From Frankia sp. AgB32 (GTDB lineage Bacteria; Actinomycetota; Actinomycetes; Frankiales; Frankiaceae): a stretch of 43,753 nucleotides of DNA. A program made the translations under genes and the position numbers. The stretch covers positions 1 to 43,753 of the forward strand of contig NZ_JALKFX010000077.1 of assembly GCF_023243045.1 (NCBI RefSeq). Reading direction: 5' to 3'. Every line of letters begins with the position of its first letter. Position 1 is the first letter of the stretch. A model generated the notes under the pieces. That model worked only from the letters and a program-made list of their open reading frames with translations, searched no databases and was not told the origin of the DNA. Positions 26,798 to 34,233 of the stretch are shown here, piece after piece.

Positions 26798-27115
26798 CCC
26801 GCGGTCACCCACCGTGCCCGGCGGCGCCAGGGCCGCACCGGAAGCGTGATGTATGGGTCCCTCTGGGCGACAATGCGGGCGCCAACTCGACCAGAAGGAC
26901 CCACCTGCCCCCTCAGCCTGCACGGTCACCACCAGCGGTAACGGTAGGTGACGCCCAGGTCGATCGTCTCTTCGTGACCGCCGGAGGGTGGCCTGTCGGG
27001 TCGGCGACCTTGAGGTTGCGATTCGGCGGGGCGGGAATGATCCTCGAACTTCGTCACTGGCTCAGCCCGCGACGATCTCCGACGGCCCGCGACGATCTCC
27101 GAGGGGATGACGGCC
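26798..27115. other. intergenic region before the GPP34 gene
   Basis: No gene is visible. It contains the hairpin element at 26854-26903 and, just upstream of the next gene, a direct repeat: CCCGCGACGATCTCCGA occurs at 27066-27082 and again at 27086-27102 (20-bp period). The second copy ends in the ribosome-binding site of the GPP34 gene, so the duplication may affect its promoter or 5' leader. Confidence 0.6.
26854..26903. repeat. 50-bp dispersed hairpin element, copy 1
   Basis: Arms TGGGTCCCTCTGG (26854-26866) and CCAGAAGGACCCA (26891-26903) pair in 12 of 13 positions around a 24-nt loop that itself starts GCGA and ends TCGA/CCGA-like. A second element with nearly the same arms and a loop of exactly the same length lies at 39736-39785. 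Both sit in the same orientation, downstream of a plus-strand gene and upstream of another. It may be a REP- or MITE-like palindrome, an RNA element or a terminator. Confidence 0.75.
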
Positions 27116-27778
27116 ATGCTGCTCGCTGAGGACCTGCTGCTGCTCGCGCTCGATCCGCAGACCGGGACGCCGGTGAACTCCTCGCGCGACCCGCTGAAGG
27201 TCGCGCTGAGTGGGGCGCTGATCGCGGAGCTCGGGCTGCTCGGGCTCATCGCCGAGGACGGGCGGCGCCTCGCCCCCATCGGCGCGCCGCCCGACCATCC
27301 GCTGCTGGCCGACACCCACGCGCTGCTCGGCACCGTGCGCGGCCGGCGGGCGGCCGACCAGCTCGGCAGGATGGACCGGGCGCTCGGCGGGGTGTGGGGG
27401 CGGGTCGTCGACCCGCTGGTGGACGCCGGGGTACTCGGGCGGCGCCGGGACCGGGTGGTCATCGTGACCGTCACCCACCATCCGGTGCTGCGTCCCGAGG
27501 TGCGCGACGAGGTGGTCCGCCGCCTGCGGGCGGCCGCGACCGGCGACGGCCCGTTCGACCCGCGCACGGCGACGGTGCTCGCGCTGTCCGGGCCTTCCCG
27601 GCTGCTGGAGGTCGTCGCGCCGCAGCGCGCCGACCGCCGGCACGCCAAGGACCGGATCAAGGAGGCGACCGAGCAGGCGCCGGTCGCCGCGATCGTGAGG
27701 AAGGTGATCCAGGAGGCCCAGGCGGCCGCCGCCACCGTCGCCGCGACCGCGAGCACGACCGCGGCGACCTCCGGCTGA
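27116..27778 (+). CDS. GPP34 (Golgi phosphoprotein 3-like) family protein
   Basis: A 220-residue protein of the GPP34/GOLPH3 family, all-helical proteins that in eukaryotes bind phosphoinositides; the actinobacterial versions are common but uncharacterised. Diagnostic segments: MLLAEDLLLLALDPQTGTPV at the start, LSGALIAELGLLGLI, LGGVWGRVVDPLVDAGVLGR and DRRHAKDRIKEATEQAPVAA. The C-terminal tail is Ala/Thr-rich. ATG 27116 is chosen because GAGGGG lies 9 nt upstream, whereas the ATG at 27107 directly abuts that motif. It is a single gene; the nearest downstream genes belong to a transport unit. Confidence 0.88.
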   Translation: MLLAEDLLLLALDPQTGTPVNSSRDPLKVALSGALIAELGLLGLIAEDGRRLAPIGAPPDHPLLADTHALLGTVRGRRAADQLGRMDRALGGVWGRVVDPLVDAGVLGRRRDRVVIVTVTHHPVLRPEVRDEVVRRLRAAATGDGPFDPRTATVLALSGPSRLLEVVAPQRADRRHAKDRIKEATEQAPVAAIVRKVIQEAQAAAATVAATASTTAATSG

Positions 27779-28070
27779 CCCAGCCGGGACACGTCACGGG
27801 AAGCCAGCCCGATGTCGCGTCTGTAGGGGCAAAACGGATGCCGAGCCCACCAGAAGCGACAGGTGGCCGCTCGGGTCCGCACCCGACGCCAGCCCGCCCA
27901 GCCGCCGCGGCCCCCTCCCCCAGCCGCGCACGCCCGGCCGCCCGTACCCAGCCGTGAGATCACTTGGAGCCCACAGCCAGGGGATCGTGCCCGCTCGGCC
28001 GCACACCCTGCGCACCCTAGAGTGGCGAACCGACCACTTTGGGTATGGCTCGGCGCGGGAGCGACTGCGA

Positions 28071-28430
28071 ATGACCGAAGACCGCCGCGCCAGCGAGCGC
28101 GGCCAGCGCAAGGGCCCCGCGCACCTCGACCGGACCGGGCGCGGCCATCGGCGGCGCGGCGCCCGCCGGCCGGCGGATTCCCGTCTCGCCATCGCACCGC
28201 TCGCCCGGATGGCCACCGCGGTCGTCCTCGGGTGCCAGATCGCCGCCGTGCTGCTGGTCGGCACCTACGCGCGGCGCGGGCCCCGGCTGTGGGGCGTGCC
28301 GTTCTTCTACTGGTACTCGCTGCTGTGGCTGCTCATCGGCGCCGTCGGGATGGCGGGCTGCGTCTGGTTGCTGAGCCGCGCCGAGGCCACCCGCTCGGGC
28401 GCTTCGGGCGACGACGGGCGGCGGGCATGA
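28071..28430 (+). CDS. DUF3311-type small membrane protein, partner of a solute symporter
   Basis: A 119-residue protein: a basic, disordered N-terminal half followed by two membrane helices, the first near MATAVVLGCQIAAVLLVGTY, the second near YWYSLLWLLIGAVGMAGCVW, with the conserved-looking GPRLWGVPFFYWYSLLW between them, the DUF3311 pattern. DUF3311 genes typically precede sodium:solute symporter genes and are thought to be small accessory subunits. Here the stop overlaps the symporter start (ATGA, 28427-28430), so the pair is translationally coupled. ATG 28071 is preferred to the upstream 27954. Confidence 0.85.
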   Translation: MTEDRRASERGQRKGPAHLDRTGRGHRRRGARRPADSRLAIAPLARMATAVVLGCQIAAVLLVGTYARRGPRLWGVPFFYWYSLLWLLIGAVGMAGCVWLLSRAEATRSGASGDDGRRA

Positions 28431-30172
28431 GCGCGCCGGCCGCGGCGGGCGCCCCGACGGGAGGATTTCACGGCGCGCAGTTCGCGGTGTTCGCCGTGCT
28501 GCTCGCCGCGGTGGCCGTGCTCGGCTTCGTCGCGACCCGGTGGCGCCGTGCCGGCCCGGGGGCGCTGGCCAGCCTGGACGACTGGGGGCTCGCCGGGCGT
28601 GGGTTCGGCGGGTTCGTCGCGTGGTTCCTCGTCGGCGGCGACATCTTCACCGCGTACACGTTCGTCGCGGTGCCCGGGGCGATGTACGCGGCGGGCGCGG
28701 TGTCCGGGTGGTACGCCGTCGCGTACACCACGCTGGTCTGGCCGGTGGTGTTCGTCCTGATGCCCCGGCTGTGGACGTTGTCGCACCGGCACGGCTACGT
28801 CACGCCGGCCGACCTGGTCCGCGGCCGTTACGGTTCGCGCTCGCTCGCGCTCGCCGTCGCCGTCACCGGGATCGTGGCGACCATGCCCTACATCGCCCTG
28901 CAGCTCGTCGGCATGCAGGCGGTGCTGGAGGTGATGGGCGTCGGAACGGACCGTGGCAACGCGCTCGTGCGGGACCTGCCGGTGATCATCGCCTTCGGGG
29001 TACTCGCCGTGTGCACCTACACGGCGGGCCTGCGGGCGCCGGCGCTGATCGCGTTCGCGAAGGACCTGCTCATCTACCTCGTGGTGGCGGTGGCGATCAT
29101 CGTCATCCCGCACCGGGTCGGCGGCTTCGGCGCGGTCTTCGACGCGGCCGAGGGCAAGTTCGACGCCGCGAACACCGCGGCCACCGCCGCCGGCCGGCAC
29201 CCGACGGCGGTGTTCATCCCCGGGCCGAAGGACTTTCTCGCCTACGGCACCCTCGCACTCGGCTCGGCGATGGCACTGTTCATGTACCCGCACGCGATCA
29301 CCGGGGTGCTGGCGACCCGCTCCCGCGAGGTCATTCGCCGCAACACCGCGGTCCTGCCGCTCTACACGCTGCTGCTCGCCTTCCTGGCGCTGCTCGGTTA
29401 CGTGGCGATCGCCGCCGGGGTGCACACGACCAACCCGCGGCTCGCGATCCCGCTGCTGTTCGACCAGGAGTTCCCGGCCTGGTTCGCCGGTGTCGCGTTC
29501 GCCGCGATCGCGGTCGGCGCGCTGGTCCCGGCCGCGATCATGTCGATCGCCGCGGCGAACCTGTTCACCCGCACCGTGTACGTCGGCCACCTGCGCCCGG
29601 CGGCGACGGCGGCCGAGGAGGCGAAGGTCTCGAAGATCGCGTCCCTGCTGGTCAAGGCGGGGGCGCTGGTGTTCGTCCTCGGCCTGGACACGCAGAACTC
29701 GATCAACCTGCAGCTGCTCGGCGGGGTGTGGATCCTGCAGACCTTCCCCGCGGTGGCACTCGGACTGTGGCGCCCGCGGCTGCACCGCCGGGCGCTGCTC
29801 GGCGGCTGGCTGGTCGGCATGGTCTACGGCACGCTGATGGCGTACGAACAGCACAGTCCGCTCGCCCACCATTTCGGCGGATCGCTGGCGACCGTGCCCG
29901 GTCTCGGCCGGGCCGGGTACATCGCCGTGACGGCGTTCGCGCTGAACCTCGTCATCGCCATCGTCGGCAGCGTGGCGCTGTGGCTCGCCGGCGTTCCGAA
30001 CGGCCCCGACGCGACCGCCGGCCCGGACGCGACCGCCGGCCCGGACACGACCGCCGGCCCCGACACGACCGCCAGCCCGGACCTGCCGGCACCGCGGACG
30101 GGTCAGCCTGCTCCCGCCGCCGGACCCACCTCGTCGCCGCCCACCTCGTCGCCGCCCACCTCGTCGTCATAG
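28427..30172 (+). CDS. sodium:solute symporter (SSS family, MctP-like)
   Basis: A 581-residue transporter with about 13 membrane helices, probably taking up a monocarboxylate or similar small acid with Na+ or H+. Typical elements: LDDWGLAGRGFGGFVAWFLV, GDIFTAYTFVAVPGAMYAAG, HGYVTPADLVRGRYGSRSLA, MPYIALQLVGMQAVLEVMG, ALGSAMALFMYPHAITGVLA, AAIAVGALVPAAIMSIAAAN and a C-terminal FPAVALGLWRPRL helix pair. It is translationally coupled to the DUF3311 gene. The last 55 residues are low-complexity, built from 18-bp (30002-30073) and 15-bp (30125-30169) repeats, and the 3' end overlaps the convergent VOC gene by 70 bp. Confidence 0.9.
   Translation: MSAPAAAGAPTGGFHGAQFAVFAVLLAAVAVLGFVATRWRRAGPGALASLDDWGLAGRGFGGFVAWFLVGGDIFTAYTFVAVPGAMYAAGAVSGWYAVAYTTLVWPVVFVLMPRLWTLSHRHGYVTPADLVRGRYGSRSLALAVAVTGIVATMPYIALQLVGMQAVLEVMGVGTDRGNALVRDLPVIIAFGVLAVCTYTAGLRAPALIAFAKDLLIYLVVAVAIIVIPHRVGGFGAVFDAAEGKFDAANTAATAAGRHPTAVFIPGPKDFLAYGTLALGSAMALFMYPHAITGVLATRSREVIRRNTAVLPLYTLLLAFLALLGYVAIAAGVHTTNPRLAIPLLFDQEFPAWFAGVAFAAIAVGALVPAAIMSIAAANLFTRTVYVGHLRPAATAAEEAKVSKIASLLVKAGALVFVLGLDTQNSINLQLLGGVWILQTFPAVALGLWRPRLHRRALLGGWLVGMVYGTLMAYEQHSPLAHHFGGSLATVPGLGRAGYIAVTAFALNLVIAIVGSVALWLAGVPNGPDATAGPDATAGPDTTAGPDTTASPDLPAPRTGQPAPAAGPTSSPPTSSPPTSSS
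30002..30073 (+). repeat. 4 x 18-bp in-frame tandem repeat in the symporter tail
   Basis: Four 18-bp units of the type GGCCCGGACGCGACCGCC (with C/A variation) encode the repeated GPDATA/GPDTTA tail. Together with the repeats in the permease (3751) and the acyltransferase (17810), it shows the same kind of expansion in three membrane proteins of this window. Confidence 0.9.
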
Positions 30173-30543
30173 GTGCTGATCTCGATCAGGTTGGCGTCGG
30201 GATCGCGCACGTAGACGCTGGTGATCGGCCCGGTTGCGCCGGTACGCGCGATCGGGCCCTGCTCCACCTGCACGCCGAGCGCGTCCAGGTGGGCCCGCAC
30301 CTCGTCCAGCGGCAGCCCGCTGACCAGGCAGAGATCCACCGAGCCGGGGATGGGCCGGGCCGCCTTCGGCTCGAACTCGTGCCCGGCGGCGTGCAGGTTC
30401 AGCTTCTGCCGGCCGAAGGCGAGGGCACGGCGGCCACCGCGGAAGGTCACCGGGGTCATCCCGAGGACCCGCGCATACCAGTCGACGGTGCGTTCGACGT
30501 CCGTCACGGTCAGCACAAGGTGGTCAATCCGGTCGATGTCCAC
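30103..30543 (-). CDS. VOC (glyoxalase/bleomycin-resistance fold) protein
   Basis: A 146-residue vicinal-oxygen-chelate protein. Pattern: IDRIDHLVLTVTDVERTVDW, YARVLGMTPVTFRGGRRAL, KLNLHAAGHEF, SVDLCLVSG, VQVEQGPIARTGATG and SVYVRDPDANLIEIS. Metal ligands would be the His in IDHL, the His in LNLH and the Glu in LIEIS. Virulence-protein-like VOC members have the same layout and act as dioxygenase-, lyase- or resistance-type proteins. The start is GTG 30543, where GGAGG overlaps the start codon. The C-terminal DEVGG repeats are antisense to the symporter tail (30103-30172), with three 15-bp units read on both strands. Confidence 0.85.
   Translation of the reverse strand: MDIDRIDHLVLTVTDVERTVDWYARVLGMTPVTFRGGRRALAFGRQKLNLHAAGHEFEPKAARPIPGSVDLCLVSGLPLDEVRAHLDALGVQVEQGPIARTGATGPITSVYVRDPDANLIEISTYDDEVGGDEVGGDEVGPAAGAG
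30125..30169. repeat. 3 x 15-bp repeat coding on both strands
   Basis: Three units CCCACCTCGTCGCCG (the last ending TCA) lie in the overlap of two convergent genes. Read on the plus strand they give the PTSSP repeat ending the symporter; on the minus strand they give the DEVGG repeat ending the VOC protein. Confidence 0.9.
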
Positions 30544-30699
30544 CTCCGCAGTATCCGCCGGCGGCGACGCCCGGCGCCCCACGATCGTCACCGCTGGCGC
30601 GCACACTGAGTGCAACGGTCGAGGTCTTCCGCCCGCGGGGCCGGCCGCCGGTCCACGGGCCGGCGGGTGACCTCGGCGCCCGCGACGGCGAGGAGGGGC

Positions 30700-31941
30700 A
30701 TGTCGGTTCTCGAGGACGCCCAGGTCATGGCCGGTGACCTGGCCGAGCTGCGCCGCCGCCTGCACCGCGAGCCGGAGATCGGGCTGGACCTGCCCCGGAC
30801 GCAGGAGAAGGTGCTCCACGCGCTCGACGGCCTCCCTCTGGAGGTCACCCTCGGCCGAACCCTCAGTTCGGTGACCGCCGTGCTGCGCGGCGGGGCGGGG
30901 CCCGGCACCCGGGCGCCGGCGGTGCTACTGCGCGGCGACATGGACGCGCTGCCAGTCCAGGAGCTCACCACCCACGCGCACGCGTCGGTCTTCGACGGCG
31001 TCATGCACGCCTGCGGCCACGACCTGCACACGGCCATGCTGGTCGGCGCCGCCCGGCTGCTGGCCGAGCGCCGCGACCGGCTGCCCGGCGACGTCGTGTT
31101 CATGTTCCAGCCCGGCGAGGAGGGCTGGGAGGGCGCCCGGCACATGATCGACGAGGGGGTGCTCGACGCGGCCGGCCCGCGGGTGTCGGCGGCGTACGCG
31201 CTGCACGTGTTCTCCGCGGCGCTGCCGCGGGCCCAGTTCTGCGGCCGCGCGGGGGCGATCACCTCGGCGTCGGCGATGCTGCGGGTCACCGTGCGCGGCG
31301 AGGGTGGGCACGGGTCGATGCCGCACCGCGCGAGTGACCCCGTCACCGTCGCCGCGGAGATGGTGCTCGCGTTGCAGTCGATGGTGACCCGCCGGTTCGA
31401 CGTGTTCGACCCGGTGGTGATCACCGTGGGGGTGCTGCGGGCCGGTACCCGCCGGACCGTCATCCCCGACGAGGCGGTCTTCGAGGCGACCGTGCGGACG
31501 TTCTCCGCCGAGACCGGGCAACGGGTGGAGCGGGAGGCCCGCCGGGTGCTCGACGGCATCGCGGCGGCACACGGTGTCGGGGTGGACGTCGAGTTCGTCC
31601 CCGAACGGCCCGCGACGGTCAACGACGCGGCCGCGGCGACGCTCGCCGCCCGCGCGGTGGCCGAGACGTTCGGCGAGCGCCGCTACACCGAGCTCGCGCA
31701 TCCGCTGGCCTGCTCGGAGGACTTCTCCCGGGTGCTCACGAGGGTGCCGGGCAGCCTCGTCGCGATCGGCGCCGCAGTGGCCGGCGCCGATCCGCGCACG
31801 GCGCCGTTCAACCACAGCCCGCGGGCCCGGTTCGACGAGACGGTGCTGCCCGACGGCGCCGCCCTGTACGCGGAGCTCGCCATCCGTGCCCTCGGCACCG
31901 CGTCCGCCCCGGAACCGGGAACCGCCCTCGGACGGCACTGA
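30700..31941 (+). CDS. M20 family amidohydrolase (hippurate/IAA-amino-acid hydrolase type)
   Basis: A 413-residue cytosolic metallo-hydrolase that cleaves N-acyl amino acids; the M20D subfamily includes hippurate hydrolases and indole-acetyl-amino-acid hydrolases. Motifs: LRRRLHREPEIGLDLPRTQ, LLRGDMDALPVQE, MHACGHDLHTAML (Cys105, His107 as metal ligands), FMFQPGEEGWEGARHMIDEG (catalytic Glu about 140), YALHVFSAALP, then GEGGHGSMPHRASDPV (dimerisation domain His) and HPLACSEDFSRVL. ATG 30700 has AGGAGGGG directly upstream. A hairpin follows the stop (31947-31963). In a plant-associated host an auxin-conjugate role is conceivable but is inference. Confidence 0.92.
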   Translation: MSVLEDAQVMAGDLAELRRRLHREPEIGLDLPRTQEKVLHALDGLPLEVTLGRTLSSVTAVLRGGAGPGTRAPAVLLRGDMDALPVQELTTHAHASVFDGVMHACGHDLHTAMLVGAARLLAERRDRLPGDVVFMFQPGEEGWEGARHMIDEGVLDAAGPRVSAAYALHVFSAALPRAQFCGRAGAITSASAMLRVTVRGEGGHGSMPHRASDPVTVAAEMVLALQSMVTRRFDVFDPVVITVGVLRAGTRRTVIPDEAVFEATVRTFSAETGQRVEREARRVLDGIAAAHGVGVDVEFVPERPATVNDAAAATLAARAVAETFGERRYTELAHPLACSEDFSRVLTRVPGSLVAIGAAVAGADPRTAPFNHSPRARFDETVLPDGAALYAELAIRALGTASAPEPGTALGRH

Positions 31942-31946
31942 TCCCG

Positions 31947-31963
31947 CCGGCCGCGACGGCCGG
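31947..31963 (+). terminator. short GC hairpin after the amidohydrolase
   Basis: Arms CCGGCCG and CGGCCGG around CGA, five bases after the stop codon, with no U-tract. A plausible factor-assisted or hairpin-only terminator; the stem is short. Confidence 0.5.
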
Positions 31964-32074
31964 AAATGGCGCCCGGCGTGCCATCATGGGATGGCCGGCA
32001 GGAACGCTGTCAGCGGCGGGCCCTGCTCTGGCGAAGGCCGACTTCACCTACCGACGACGAATAAGGAACAAAGA

Positions 32075-32620
32075 TTGAACGATCGGGTGATCTCCCTGGT
32101 CCGGGACTATCTGGTCGCGTATCCCGCGGAGGCCGAGGCGTTGACGCCGCTGCTCGATCTGGCGTCCGCCAGCTCGCCGGTCACCGCCCGCACGACGCTG
32201 CCCGGGCACGTGACCTGCGGCGCGGTGGTGGTGGACACGACGTTCCGGGTGCTGCAGATCCACCACCGCGTGCTGGACCGCTGGCTGTTCCCGGGCGGCC
32301 ACGTCGAGCGTGAGGACGCCACCCTCGCGGGTGCCGCGCTGCGGGAACTCGCCGAGGAGACGGGTGTTCACCCCTCGACGGCCCGGCCGCTGCGCGAGCT
32401 GCCCATGGACATCGACGTCCATGTCATTCCCGAGAATCCCGCCCGGGCCGAACCAGAACACACACATTACGACTTTCGATTTGTTTTTCAGATTCAGCGG
32501 TCGCATTCACCGGGCACGGTGGACCTGCGTCTCGACGAGGTGACCGACCACCGCTGGCTGCCGGTCGCGGACCTACCCGGCCCAGCCGGGGCGAGGATCA
32601 CCTCGATCCTCGCCGGCTGA
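32075..32620 (+). CDS. Nudix hydrolase
   Basis: A 181-residue Nudix-fold pyrophosphohydrolase. The Nudix box reads GGHVEREDATLAGAAL then RELAEETGV: the REx2EE core is intact, but the first Glu of the G-x5-E-x7 part is replaced, as in a common actinobacterial subgroup with GGH[VLC]E[PR]xD. The start is TTG 32075 with AAGGA at suitable spacing, in a locally AT-rich leader. The N-terminal ~40 residues are an added helix; a late TDHRWLPVADL strand is typical. Substrate (nucleotide, CoA or other) unknown. It lies alone between the amidohydrolase and a convergent reductase. Confidence 0.88.
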   Translation: MNDRVISLVRDYLVAYPAEAEALTPLLDLASASSPVTARTTLPGHVTCGAVVVDTTFRVLQIHHRVLDRWLFPGGHVEREDATLAGAALRELAEETGVHPSTARPLRELPMDIDVHVIPENPARAEPEHTHYDFRFVFQIQRSHSPGTVDLRLDEVTDHRWLPVADLPGPAGARITSILAG

Positions 32621-32635
32621 GCCGCGGGCGGGCCC

Positions 32636-33487
32636 TCAGGCCGCGGTGAAGTCTGCCGCGTGGTCCGCCACCCAGGTGGCGAACGTCCGGGCCGGGCGGC
32701 CGGTGACGGCCCGCACGGTGTCGGTGACCTGAGCCGGGACGCCGACCTGGTCCCGCTGGTAACCGAGCAGCGCGTCGACGACGCCGGCGGCGGCCGGGCC
32801 ACCGAACCGGGCCAGCATCTCCGCGCGCGCCTCGTCCGGGGGGATCTCCGCCAGGCGGACCGGCCGGCCGACGGTCTGCCCGATCAGGTCGAGCTGGGCG
32901 CGCCTGGTCAGCGACTCCGGTCCGGTGAGGGCGTAACGGGCGCCCTCGTGGCCGGGCTGCAGCAGCGCAAGGACGGACACCGCCGCGATGTCCCGCTCGT
33001 GGATCGGCGCGGCGTGGGACTCCGGATAGGTCTCGCGCACCACCTCGCCGGCGCGGATCGTCGGCGCCCAGGCCAGCGCGTTCGTCGCGAACGCCCCCGG
33101 CCGCACGAAGGTCCACGCCAGCCCGGACGCGGCGATCGCCTCCTCGACGACCGCGTGCCTGCGGGCGATCTCGTTCGACGCGCCCTCCTGCTCGGTCGAC
33201 AGGGAGGACAGCAGCACGATCCGGTCGACCTTCGCCGCCGCCGCGGCGGCGAGAACCCCTTCGACGCCCTCGGGCGAGGCGTAGAGGAACACGGCGCCCA
33301 CGCCATCGAGCGCGCCCTGGACCGACTCGGGTCGGGCCAGGTCGGCGCCCACCACCTCGACCCCCGCCGGCACGTCCACCCGCGCCGGCTCGCGGCTGGC
33401 GACCCGCACCGGCACACCCTCGGCCAGCAGGTCATCGACCACCGCACGGGCGACCGCGCCGCGCCCGCCCGTCACCAGAACCGTCAT
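32636..33487 (-). CDS. NmrA-like NAD(P)-binding reductase (atypical SDR)
   Basis: A 283-residue Rossmann-fold protein. The dinucleotide motif is MTVLVTGGRGAVARAVVDDL at the very N terminus, then VRVASREPARVDVPAGVEVV, GADLARPESVQGAL, GVGAVFLYASPEGV and VDRIVLLSSLST, followed by FVRPGAFATNALAW. These are the marks of the NmrA/atypical SDR group (quinone reductase or redox-sensing type). There is no complete YxxxK catalytic pair. ATG 33487 is used because it begins the nucleotide motif. It is divergent from nothing obvious; the TetR gene ends 104 bp upstream on the same strand. Confidence 0.88.
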   Translation of the reverse strand: MTVLVTGGRGAVARAVVDDLLAEGVPVRVASREPARVDVPAGVEVVGADLARPESVQGALDGVGAVFLYASPEGVEGVLAAAAAAKVDRIVLLSSLSTEQEGASNEIARRHAVVEEAIAASGLAWTFVRPGAFATNALAWAPTIRAGEVVRETYPESHAAPIHERDIAAVSVLALLQPGHEGARYALTGPESLTRRAQLDLIGQTVGRPVRLAEIPPDEARAEMLARFGGPAAAGVVDALLGYQRDQVGVPAQVTDTVRAVTGRPARTFATWVADHAADFTAA

Positions 33488-33590
33488 GCGCCACCACGCT
33501 CCTGTGTCCGTTCGAGGCACCGATCTGGCGCCCCGTCCAGCCTCCACCCTGAACACGGGTTGAGGTCAAGGCACTGCGCCGGGCGCCGGG

Positions 33591-34202
33591 TCAGTCGGGT
33601 CGCACGCTCGTGGCGGTGGGGCCGAGGGCGGCGAGCACGAGGCCGGCGAAGCGTCGCCACACCTGCGGGTCCCGGTTGCCGAGATCGACCAGGGCCCGGG
33701 CGCAGCCGGTGCTCAGAATCCGCACGTCGAGGGCGGTGACGTCGGCGCGCAGCGCCCCGCGATCGCGGGCGGCGTCGACGATGCGTCCCAGCGTCTCGAG
33801 GGAGGCCGTCGTCGCCGCGCGCAGCTCCTCCCTCGGCATTACCTCGGCGAGCAGGACCGGGTCGTGCACGAGCCGCTGGAACAGGTCGTCCAGGAAGTCG
33901 CGCAGGGCGAGGTAGGGGTCCTCCTCGGCCGCGGCCTGGGCGACGCGGGCGTCGACCCAGCGGATCTGGTGCTCGGCGACGGCCTGGACCAGCGCGTCCT
34001 TGGTGGGGTAGCTGCGGTAGACCGTGGCCTTGCCGACGCCGGCCCGGGCCGCCACCTCGGTCACGGTGGCGGTGAGGCCCTTCTCGGAGAACACCTCGAT
34101 CGCGGCCGCCATGATCTGCTCGTGATTGCGCCGGGCGTCGGACCGGCGCGCCGACCAGTCGGGATCCGCGCGGCCAACCGCGCCGTCCGGCAGGGAAACC
34201 AT
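33591..34202 (-). CDS. TetR/AcrR family transcriptional regulator
   Basis: A 203-residue TetR regulator with a clean HTH: HEQIMAAAIEVFSEKGLTAT, VTEVAARAGVGKATVYRSYP and TKDALVQAVAEH. The C-terminal domain (VMPREELRAATTASLETLGR, then CARALVDLGNRDPQVWRRF) is the TetR_C-like helical bundle of the YsiA/ROMT-type group. ATG 34202 or GTG 34208 may start it. It lies 31 bp downstream of an MFS exporter on the same strand, with an inverted repeat upstream of the exporter, so it probably controls that unit including itself. Confidence 0.9.
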   Translation of the reverse strand: MVSLPDGAVGRADPDWSARRSDARRNHEQIMAAAIEVFSEKGLTATVTEVAARAGVGKATVYRSYPTKDALVQAVAEHQIRWVDARVAQAAAEEDPYLALRDFLDDLFQRLVHDPVLLAEVMPREELRAATTASLETLGRIVDAARDRGALRADVTALDVRILSTGCARALVDLGNRDPQVWRRFAGLVLAALGPTATSVRPD

Positions 34203-34233
34203 GACCACAGCATGCCCGACCGACCGGCTCAGC

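Noticed and set aside
28307-29872. 521-codon open frame on the minus strand
   Set aside because: Antisense of the sodium:solute symporter; no family signatures, Arg/His/Gln-rich.
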